5,710 nt of DNA from Odoribacteraceae bacterium (GCA_031279175.1 JAITJA010000144.1:1-5710); one strand, 5' to 3'; shown: positions 1-5,631, numbered from the stretch's first letter. Numbers and translations are program-made. Notes: generated by a model not told the origin, from the letters alone.

Positions 1-105
1 ATCTCATGCATGGTCAACCGTATCTCATGCATGGTCAACTGTATCTCACGCGTGGTCAACCGTATCTCACGCGTGGTCAACCGTATCTCACGCGTGGTCA
101 AACGT
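1..105. repeat. 21-bp tandem repeat array, five full copies, cut by the left window edge
   Basis: Five consecutive 21-bp units begin at 1, 22, 43, 64 and 85. Each starts ATCTCA, has an 8-bp palindromic core, and ends GTCAACCGT or a one-base variant of it (ACTGT in unit 2, AAACGT in unit 5). Units 1-2 carry the core CATGCATG; units 3-5 carry CACGCGTG. Both cores are perfect palindromes. A partial sixth unit starts at 106 (ATCTCGCGCG) and then diverges. The array probably continues to the left. The period is a multiple of three, so an open frame runs through it encoding a repeated heptad of the LTRGQPY type. The core changes are non-synonymous in that frame (Thr to Met, Arg to His), which argues against protein-level constraint. 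I read it as an intergenic VNTR-like or protein-binding array upstream of the operon. A repetitive C-terminus of a gene starting outside the window cannot be excluded. Confidence 0.9.
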
Positions 106-268
106 ATCTCGCGCGACGTCTTTCGACGACAAGCGACTGTTTAACAGGGCTTGTTAATCATTTCGGCGCGCGCGCGCTACCGGGGAACGCGTGTAGTCGC
201 CGGGAAACTGTATCTTCGCGTGGGAAGCGAATCTTCCCGGCACAACCAGCAAGTAAAAACGAAAACAA
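106..268. other. Upstream region of the operon, non-coding
   Basis: This stretch lies between the repeat array and the first gene. It holds a short hairpin at 117-128 (CGTC, loop TTTC, GACG), a second inverted repeat at 141-157 (TTAACA, five-base loop, TGTTAA), a 12-base alternating GC run at 166-177, and what looks like a decayed copy of the upstream repeat at about 206-226. The last 20 bases before the start codon are A-rich with no Shine-Dalgarno motif, as is common in Bacteroidota. TATCTTCG at 211-218 is one base off the Bacteroidota -7 consensus TAnnTTTG, but I see no TTTG at the expected -33 position, so it is only a weak promoter candidate. The operon promoter is presumably here or within the array. 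Confidence 0.5.
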
Positions 269-2461
269 ATGAAAATGTACACGCGATTTATCGTCATTCT
301 ACTCGTGATCCTCCCCGTCGGCCTGCAAGCGCGCGACGAGGGAGTGATGGAACTCGTCCGGAGAGTCACGCGCGGCACGGCGCGGGGGATCTCCGTGGAA
401 ACTATCGCCGCGACAGACGGCAAGGACTTCTTCGAGATCGTCCCGGGAACGGGGAAGGTGATCATCCGGGGAAACAACGCCGTGAGCCAGGCGACGGGCT
501 TTAACTGGTACCTGAAATACGTCGCCGGTATCCACCTGTCGTGGAACAACCCGACGTGCCGCCTCCCCTCCCGGCTGCCGCTCCCCGACAGCACGATCCG
601 GCGGGAAACCAGCGAGCGACTGCGCTATTACCTTAATTATTGTACCTTCTCCTACTCGATGGCCTTCTGGGACTGGGAACGGTGGGAACAGGAGCTGGAC
701 TGGATGGCGCTGCACGGCGTCAATCTCTGCTTGAGCGCCACCGGCAACGAGACGGTGTGGTATAACCTGCTGACGAGACTGGGATACGCGGAGGGAGAGA
801 TTAACCGGTTCGTCGCCGGACCGGCCTACATGGCATGGTGGCAGATGAATAACCTGGAGGGATGGGGAGGACCGAACCCGGGCGAGTGGTACGAGAAACA
901 GGCGGCACTGCAACGACGCGTCGTCGCCCGCGCCAGGGAGCTCGAGATCAACCTCGCCATGCCCGGGTTCGCGGGGATGGTACCGCGCGACGCCGGGGAG
1001 AAGCTCGGGTATCACGTGGCCGACCCGGGGAAATGGTGCACGTTCGACAGACCCGCGTTCCTTGTTCCCTCAGACCCGAATTTCGACAAGGTCGCCGACA
1101 TGTATTACGAGGAGATGGAAAAGCTGTACGGGAAAGCCCGCTTCTACGCGATGGATCCCTTCCACGAGGGGGGAAGGACGGGAAATATCGACATGGGACG
1201 CGCCGGCCAAACCATCATGGCCGCCATGAAACGGGCGGCGCCGGGAAGCGCGTGGGTGATACAAGCATGGCAAGCAAACCCGCGCCCGGACATGATCGAG
1301 AAGCTCGAGGTGCACGACCTGGTCATCCTCGACCTTTACAGCGAGAAACGCCCGCAATGGGGCGACCCGAACTCGGAATGGTATCGCCCCGACGGGTACG
1401 GCAAGCATGACTGGCTCTACTGCATGTTGCTGAACTTCGGCGGGCGGGTCGGGCTGCACGGGCGGATGGATCGCGTGATCGATGGTTTCTACAAGGCCAG
1501 GGAACATCCCGCCGGGAAGAGCCTCGCCGGCGTGGGCGCGACGCCCGAGGGGATCGAGAATAACCCCGTGATGTTCGAACTGCTATACGAGCTGCCCTGG
1601 AGGGCGGAACGGTTCTCGCGTGAAGAGTGGTTGGCCGCGTACGTCAAGGCCCGGTACGGTAGATACCACGCGGCGCTGGACGAGGCCTGGCAACTGCTGG
1701 CCGCCTACCCGTATAATTGCCCGGTGGAGTACCCGGGAGAGGGGACGGTCGAGTCGTTGCTCTGTGCCCGCCCTCGCGTGTCGCCGACCCGGGTGTCGAC
1801 GTGGGGCTCTTCCGTGCTCTACTACGACCCGGTTTACACGCGGCAGGCCGCCGCGAAGATGCTGGCCGCCGCGAAAGAGCTGGAGGGGAATAATAATTTC
1901 GAGTATGACCTCGTCGACGTGCTGCGCCAGGCCATCGCCGACGAGGCGAACAAGCTCTCCGGCGAGATCGGTAACGCGTACAAGGCAGGTGACGCGGCGC
2001 GCTTCCGCGTGCTGGCCGACCGTTTCTTGCTGCTTGTCCGCTGCCAGGACGAGCTGCTGGGGACGCGGCGGGAGTTCATGGTCGGCGAGTGGATACGGAA
2101 AGCCCGCTCGCTCTCCCGCGACAAGAAGCACGGCGACCTGTACGAGTGGAACGCCCGCGCGCTGGTGACTGTCTGGGGCAATCAAGCGGCGGCCGAACGG
2201 GGGGGGCTGCATGATTACTCGCACCGGGAGTGGAACGGGTTGCTGGGCGACCTGTATTACAAGCGCTGGGAGGCGTTTTTCGATCATACCGCGCGGGTGA
2301 TGCAGGGGGAACGCCTTCCCTCGCTGGATTTCTACGCGATGGAGGAGGCGTGGACGAGGGACGCGAAGAGGTATGATAGCCAACCGACCGGGCGCGTCGT
2401 GCCTACCGCCAGGCGGGTCTATGAACGGGTGTTCGGGGACGATAAAACGGGAACGCGTTGA
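269..2461 (+). CDS. Secreted alpha-N-acetylglucosaminidase, glycoside hydrolase family 89 (NAGLU-like)
   Basis: A 730-residue GH89 exo-hydrolase that would release terminal alpha-linked GlcNAc, for example from mucin-type or heparan-type glycans. Residues 1-21 form a signal peptide (short basic N-terminus, hydrophobic stretch, likely cleavage after LQA), with no lipobox Cys, so a periplasmic location is expected. The order is an N-terminal NAGLU domain (about 25-110), a TIM barrel (about 115-445) and a helical C-terminal domain. Family landmarks follow human NAGLU closely: NETVWY (160-165), GPAYMAW (184-190), the PGFAG segment (232-236), DPFHEGG with E300 as the probable acid/base, CMLLNFGG (385-392), and GATPEGIENN with E427 as the probable nucleophile. 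These two glutamates match E316 and E446 of the human enzyme from memory. Length is close to the human 743, so it looks intact. A second ATG six bases downstream (275) is an equally possible start. Its stop overlaps the next gene by 4 bases. A G8 run lies at 2199-2206. The exact natural substrate is not decided by sequence. Confidence 0.95.
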   Translation: MKMYTRFIVILLVILPVGLQARDEGVMELVRRVTRGTARGISVETIAATDGKDFFEIVPGTGKVIIRGNNAVSQATGFNWYLKYVAGIHLSWNNPTCRLPSRLPLPDSTIRRETSERLRYYLNYCTFSYSMAFWDWERWEQELDWMALHGVNLCLSATGNETVWYNLLTRLGYAEGEINRFVAGPAYMAWWQMNNLEGWGGPNPGEWYEKQAALQRRVVARARELEINLAMPGFAGMVPRDAGEKLGYHVADPGKWCTFDRPAFLVPSDPNFDKVADMYYEEMEKLYGKARFYAMDPFHEGGRTGNIDMGRAGQTIMAAMKRAAPGSAWVIQAWQANPRPDMIEKLEVHDLVILDLYSEKRPQWGDPNSEWYRPDGYGKHDWLYCMLLNFGGRVGLHGRMDRVIDGFYKAREHPAGKSLAGVGATPEGIENNPVMFELLYELPWRAERFSREEWLAAYVKARYGRYHAALDEAWQLLAAYPYNCPVEYPGEGTVESLLCARPRVSPTRVSTWGSSVLYYDPVYTRQAAAKMLAAAKELEGNNNFEYDLVDVLRQAIADEANKLSGEIGNAYKAGDAARFRVLADRFLLLVRCQDELLGTRREFMVGEWIRKARSLSRDKKHGDLYEWNARALVTVWGNQAAAERGGLHDYSHREWNGLLGDLYYKRWEAFFDHTARVMQGERLPSLDFYAMEEAWTRDAKRYDSQPTGRVVPTARRVYERVFGDDKTGTR

Positions 2462-3660
2462 ACGTCGAGTGGTTCATGGCGCGGCGGCTGCTCTCGGAAG
2501 GGAAGGGCGGCTCGACGGCACTGCCGATCGTGCGGATCGCGATCGCCGGGATCGCCCTCGGGGTATGCGTGATGCTGCTGGCGGTGTTCGTGACCTCCGG
2601 GTTTAAACGGGAGATCAGGGAGAAGCTCACCGGCTTCATGGCGCACCTGAACGTGCTGCCTGACGCGGGGGAACGCGTGCGGGACGCGACGGCCCTCGTC
2701 ACGTGGATAGAGGGGCTGCCGGGCGTGAACCACGCGTACGGGTACGTGGAGAAAACGGCCGTGCTGAAGGGCCGGACGGGGGAGAAGAACGTGCACGGGG
2801 CGCTGGCGCGCGGGCTGGATACCCTGCCGGGGTTTTTCCGGGAGTATCTCGCGGGGGGGACGCTGCCCGATTTCACGACGGACGCGGTCAGTGACGCGAT
2901 ACTGCTCTCGACGGACGTCGCCGGCTACCTGGAGGTGACGGTGGGAGACCGGCTCACGGTGTATTTCCCGGACGAGCCGCGGCGCCCGCGCCGGCTGGAG
3001 GTGAGGGGGACGTATAACACCGGGTTCAAGGAGTATGACGACGCGACGGTGCTCGTGGATCAACGCCTCCTGCTCCGTGTGAACGGGTGGGGGAAGGAGG
3101 ATCGCTCCGGGATCGCCGTCGTGCTGGAGGAGGGAGCGGAAGCCGCGCGCGTCGCCGCGCTGATCGAGCAGGAGACGACGGGGTATGCCGTGATGACGCT
3201 GGAGGAGATCGCCCCGCAGATCTTCGACTGGCTGGAACTGCTGGACATGAACGTGTGGATTATCTTGATACTGCTGGTGACGGTGGCCGGCTTTAACATG
3301 GTCTCCGGGCTGCTGGTGCTGATCCTGGACAAGACCGCGATGATCGGCGTGCTGAAGGCTCTCGGCTGCCGGGATTTCTCGTTGCGCCTTCTTTTCCTTC
3401 ACGTGGCGGCGGGCCTGGTCGCCCGGGGGATGCTCTGGGGGAACGCGCTGGCCTTCGCGCTGGCGGGGATGCAGTATCACTTCCGGGTGGTGACGCTGGA
3501 CCCGGAGACGTATTACATGAGTGCCGTCCCGCTCTCCTTTCGCGCGGGAGAGGTGCTGCTGCTGAACGCGGGGGTGCTGGTCGCGACGGTCTTGATACTC
3601 GTCGTCCCGTCGATGCTGGCGGCGCGAGTAGAGCCCGCGCGTTCCATGAAATTCGAGTAA
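2458..3660 (+). CDS. FtsX-domain ABC transporter permease, LolC/LolE-like
   Basis: A 400-residue inner-membrane protein of the MacB/LolC/LolE type. It has one N-terminal membrane helix (about 24-47), a large periplasmic domain (about 50-260) and three C-terminal helices (about 266-289, 309-337, 365-387) forming the FtsX domain. The segment after helix 2 (DKTAMIGVLKALGC) and the YYMSAVPLSF segment near 352-361 are typical of the LolC/E group, which moves lipoproteins from the inner membrane or otherwise acts on the envelope. The TTG start at 2458 is preferred. It makes a TTGA overlap with the GH89 stop, and MNVEWFMARRLL lines up with the usual Bacteroidota N-terminus (of the MKPEYFIAKR kind). 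The alternative ATG at 2476 would remove this conserved beginning. No ATPase subunit (LolD-like) is encoded here, so it must be supplied from elsewhere. Substrate is unknown; Lol function is inference from the family. Confidence 0.88.
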   Translation: MNVEWFMARRLLSEGKGGSTALPIVRIAIAGIALGVCVMLLAVFVTSGFKREIREKLTGFMAHLNVLPDAGERVRDATALVTWIEGLPGVNHAYGYVEKTAVLKGRTGEKNVHGALARGLDTLPGFFREYLAGGTLPDFTTDAVSDAILLSTDVAGYLEVTVGDRLTVYFPDEPRRPRRLEVRGTYNTGFKEYDDATVLVDQRLLLRVNGWGKEDRSGIAVVLEEGAEAARVAALIEQETTGYAVMTLEEIAPQIFDWLELLDMNVWIILILLVTVAGFNMVSGLLVLILDKTAMIGVLKALGCRDFSLRLLFLHVAAGLVARGMLWGNALAFALAGMQYHFRVVTLDPETYYMSAVPLSFRAGEVLLLNAGVLVATVLILVVPSMLAARVEPARSMKFE

Positions 3661-3663
3661 ACC

Positions 3664-4398
3664 ATGAGTACCTGGAAAGAGATGCCTAACGCCCGGCGAG
3701 CGGGAATACTGGGAACGGTCGCCTTTCACCTGCTGGTGGCGATCGTGCTGCTCGCCGCGAGCCTCTCCCGGGAGATGGTGCACGAGGAGATCGAGATCAC
3801 GATCGAATCACCCCTGCAACGCGCCGCGGAACTGGAACAACAAGCGGATGCCCTCCAGGAGAACGCCGACGAGGAGGCGCGGGAGCTCCTGCGATCGATA
3901 GCCGTGAACGAGGAGATGGCCGACGGGCCGCGCCGGGATCGCGACGCGAGGCAGGATATCGAACGCTATATCGCCGGGATACGGGAGGAGCTGGATAACG
4001 GGCGAGAGGGGCGAGCGAGTCTCCTCCCCCGCGACCGCCAACGCGAGGCGGATAGCCTGCAAGCGCTGGAAGCCCGGCGACAACGGGAGCTTGACTCGCT
4101 ACAGTCTACCGCGTACGCGGGAAAAAGTAGCGTGACCTACCGGCTCGCGGGGAGGCACAAGACGTTTCTCCCCGTCCCTGTCTTCCGTTGCGAGTTTGGC
4201 GGGACGGTCGTCGTGGCCATCGCTGTCAACCCGCGCGGCGCGGTGGTCAAGGCGGAGGTGGTCGACGCGGAATCGGGAAAAGATCCATGCCTGAGGGAAG
4301 TGGCCGTGGAGACCGCCACCCGCTCCCGCTTTAACGCGAAGGAGGACGCCCCGCCGCGACAGGAAGGAGCGATCACCTATCACTTCGCGAGGCAATGA
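3664..4398 (+). CDS. TonB-like energy transducer with C-terminal TonB domain
   Basis: A 244-residue protein with a short cytoplasmic N-terminus, one membrane helix (about 16-34), a long charged region rich in Glu, Gln and Arg that should be helical or coiled-coil (about 38-150), and a C-terminal domain (about 158-244). That domain resembles Bacteroidota proteins annotated as energy transducer TonB: a YRLAGR start, the FLPVPVFRCEFGG segment, a GTVVVAIAVNPRGAVVKAEVV strand-turn-strand, and SRFNAKEDAP followed by the TYHF end. Two cysteines, C176 and C209, are placed as in homologues I recall and may form a disulfide in the periplasm. By family it would couple the proton-motive force to outer-membrane receptors through an ExbB/ExbD complex, which is not encoded here. 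Unlike classical TonB there is no Pro-rich spacer. It starts 3 bases after the permease stop and its stop overlaps comF by 4 bases. A structural or regulatory envelope role without true TonB activity is possible. Confidence 0.82.
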   Translation: MSTWKEMPNARRAGILGTVAFHLLVAIVLLAASLSREMVHEEIEITIESPLQRAAELEQQADALQENADEEARELLRSIAVNEEMADGPRRDRDARQDIERYIAGIREELDNGREGRASLLPRDRQREADSLQALEARRQRELDSLQSTAYAGKSSVTYRLAGRHKTFLPVPVFRCEFGGTVVVAIAVNPRGAVVKAEVVDAESGKDPCLREVAVETATRSRFNAKEDAPPRQEGAITYHFARQ

Positions 4399-5072
4399 AC
4401 CCGTATCTCTCCGCGTTCCTCTCCTTGTTTTACCCGCCCACCTGCGCGGTGTGCGACGAGGCGCTCGTGACGGGGGAGGAGTGCATCTGCACCCGATGCC
4501 TCTACAACCTCCCGTATTACCACGCGTCCCTCGCTGACCTGGAGTTGAAGTTCGCCGACGAGTGCCGGATAGGCCCGATGCACGCGCTCCTGCACTATCA
4601 CCGGGAAAGCCCCTACAGGGAACTGGTGCGCGACATAAAATACCGCGAGAACAAGCGGCTGGCCATCTACCTCGGGAAGCTCTTCGGGGAAAAACTCAAG
4701 GGGAAGGTCGCGGCGGACATGATCATCCCGCTCCCGCTCCACCCGCGACGACAACGGGCTCGCGGCTTTAACCAGTCCACGCGGATCGCGCGAGGGATCG
4801 CCTCCGTCATGCAACTACCGGTGAGGGAGGGGCTGATCCGACGGGTCATCAACAATCCCACCCAGACAAAATTGAATCCCGCCGAACGGGCCATGAACGC
4901 GACAGGCCTCTTCGCGGTGACCAACCCCGGGGCCCTGGAAGGAAAACATATCCTGCTCGTGGACGACGTGGTCACGACAGGCGCGACTATCGCCAGCTGC
5001 CTGAAAGAACTGGGCCCCATACCGGGAATACGCGTCAGCGTGGTATGCCTGGCGCGCGCCGGGTTACCGTGA
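4395..5072 (+). CDS. comF: ComF/GntX family phosphoribosyltransferase-like protein
   Basis: A 225-residue cytoplasmic protein with the full ComF layout. The N-terminal zinc-ribbon has C17-x2-C20 and C32-x2-C35, with further Cys at 30. It is followed by the LHYHRESPYRELVRDIKYREN segment (67-86, split here by position only). Then comes the family motif with PLPLHPRRQRARGFNQS (112-128) and the type I phosphoribosyltransferase PRPP-binding loop ILLVDDVVTTGAT (186-198). Length is normal for the family (about 220-240). In naturally competent bacteria ComF supports uptake or processing of transforming DNA; in many Bacteroidota its role is unproven and a nucleotide-salvage-like reaction is only presumed. 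The ATG overlaps the TonB-like stop as ATGA, showing translational coupling. It is the last plus-strand gene, and I see no clear intrinsic terminator between its stop and the convergent minus-strand frame 7 bases away. Confidence 0.93.
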   Translation: MNPYLSAFLSLFYPPTCAVCDEALVTGEECICTRCLYNLPYYHASLADLELKFADECRIGPMHALLHYHRESPYRELVRDIKYRENKRLAIYLGKLFGEKLKGKVAADMIIPLPLHPRRQRARGFNQSTRIARGIASVMQLPVREGLIRRVINNPTQTKLNPAERAMNATGLFAVTNPGALEGKHILLVDDVVTTGATIASCLKELGPIPGIRVSVVCLARAGLP

Positions 5073-5079
5073 CGGGCTG

Positions 5080-5313
5080 TCAAACGATGGAGAGCAACTC
5101 CTGCCCCAGGGCGCGGAGCGCGTCCTTGATTTTTCTCTCTTGTTCCCGGCGCGGCTTGTGTAGTCCAGACGCGTAATGTGCCAGTTGCTTTTGATTGATC
5201 CCGGTAATGCGTTCGAGCGCGGAGCGGGTAAAAATCCCATCGTAGAAATAAAGTAAGCTCTCCACGTCGAATTGATACGCGATCGCGTAATCACCATCCA
5301 GCACGGAGGGATA
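5080..5313 (-). pseudogene. C-terminal half of a Bacteroidota HicB-like antitoxin (HTH domain), N-terminus missing
   Basis: The last 77 residues of the minus-strand frame match, from memory, the C-terminal part of the roughly 130-residue HicB-like antitoxins common in Bacteroidota. Landmarks are YQFDVESLLYFYDGIFT, then a Xre-type helix-turn-helix (ALERITGINQKQLAHYASG) with HKPRREQ, and an ALRALGQELLSI end. The match begins abruptly at Tyr (5311-5313), at the linker that normally joins the N-terminal HicB domain to the HTH. The roughly 55-residue HicB domain is absent, and I found no trace of it in the other minus frames or of a HicA toxin nearby. The frame stays open to 5703, but the added residues (for example SVPPPAPPSSPS) look like translated non-coding sequence. 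A GTG at 5302-5304, preceded by a purine-rich GGAGGGGAGGAG, could start a 70-residue HTH-only protein. It is most likely a remnant; a short working repressor or a 207-residue fusion protein are the alternatives. Confidence 0.6.
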
Positions 5314-5353
5314 CTCCTCCCCTCCCTCCCCGCGTGACGGGCTGGAAGGGGGT

Positions 5354-5381
5354 GCAGGCGGGGGGACACTTTCCCGCCTGC
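5354..5381. repeat. Perfect 9+9 inverted repeat near the junction with the HicB remnant
   Basis: GCAGGCGGG (5354-5362) and CCCGCCTGC (5373-5381) are exact reverse complements separated by 10 bases. The stem is very GC-rich and would be a strong hairpin on either strand. Neither side has a T-run after it, so it is not a classical terminator. It sits between the terminator-like sequence at 5400-5440 and the point (about 5313) where HicB similarity starts. Confidence 0.75.
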
Positions 5382-5399
5382 CAGCGAGGCATGACCAAT

Positions 5400-5440
5400 A
5401 AAAAAGCCCCCTCGCGGGACGCGTGTCGATGACGCGGGGC
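5400..5440 (-). terminator. Candidate intrinsic terminator, with an alternative upstream pairing
   Basis: Read on the minus strand, GCCCCGCG (5433-5440) can pair with the GC-rich CGCGAGGGGGC (5406-5416) with a small A/G bulge. It is followed at once by six T (5400-5405) and then ATT. The loop is about 16 bases. The first arm is also the exact complement of CGCGGGGC read on the minus strand at 5471-5478, so an earlier hairpin could compete with terminator formation. The U6 tract and abutting GC stem are seen directly; termination itself is inferred. Confidence 0.5.
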
Positions 5441-5478
5441 ACGGCGTCGCGACCGGGCATCGACGAGGCGGCCCCGCG
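5433..5478. repeat. Perfect 8+8 inverted repeat, possible anti-terminator hairpin
   Basis: CGCGGGGC (5433-5440) and GCCCCGCG (5471-5478) are exact reverse complements with a 30-base loop. In minus-strand RNA this hairpin forms first and would occupy the arm needed for the terminator stem at 5400-5440. Confidence 0.6.
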
Positions 5479-5564
5479 CGTCGAGAAGACGTTCTTGAAC
5501 CAGTCGTCTCGCGGCGAACCTGTCTTGAAACCTATTCTTTCGCGGTTGGCGGCGACGAGGATGT

Positions 5565-5585
5565 AACTCGTCACGTTGACGAGTT
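5565..5585. repeat. Perfect 9+9 inverted repeat, operator-like or RNA hairpin
   Basis: AACTCGTCA (5565-5573) and TGACGAGTT (5577-5585) are exact reverse complements around a 3-base centre (CGT). The 21-bp dyad is the size of a dimeric repressor site, but its 3-base loop also fits a tight RNA hairpin. It lies at the start of the structured minus-strand element, just after a T-rich stretch, and inside the long open frame, where it reads LVNVTSY. Confidence 0.7.
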
Positions 5586-5602
5586 TAAAATAAAAGTCTG
5601 AT

Positions 5603-5631
5603 AAAAAAGCCGAAATCAGCCAAACTACGGC
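5603..5631 (-). terminator. Weak candidate intrinsic terminator
   Basis: On the minus strand, GCCG (5628-5631) and CGGC (5609-5612) could close a stem directly before six T (5603-5608). Only four base pairs are perfect and the loop is about 15 bases, so the stem is weak. The T6 run and the shared GGCTTTTTTAT end with the candidate at 5400 are the main support. It would end a transcript coming from beyond the right window edge. Confidence 0.25.

Noticed and set aside
1..105. CRISPR array
   Set aside because: The units are 21 bp and directly abutting with no unique spacers, and no cas gene is in the window.
141..157. Terminator for a gene left of the window
   Set aside because: The inverted repeat TTAACA/TGTTAA is AT-rich and has no T-run after it, so it does not fit an intrinsic terminator.
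166..177. Alternating GC run as a Z-DNA or regulatory element
   Set aside because: Twelve bases of alternating G and C are unremarkable in such GC-rich sequence and nothing else supports a function.
6..272. An 88-residue plus-strand frame over the tandem repeat
   Set aside because: The heptad is explained by a 21-bp DNA period, core changes are non-synonymous, and the rest has no recognisable pattern. It would also need to overlap the GH89 start. A link to a gene left of the window remains possible.
1583..2383. A 266-residue minus-strand frame opposite the GH89 gene
   Set aside because: Composition is that of a shadow frame and the plus-strand product is a clear family match over the same bases.
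2419..3783. A 454-residue minus-strand open frame opposite the permease
   Set aside because: It is rich in Arg, His, Gln and Pro with no domain-like pattern, and lies fully antisense to a well-supported membrane protein; long shadow frames are expected in GC-rich coding DNA.
5073..5079. Bidirectional terminator between comF and the convergent minus-strand frame
   Set aside because: The gap is only 7 bases, and I see no stem with a T-run at either gene end.
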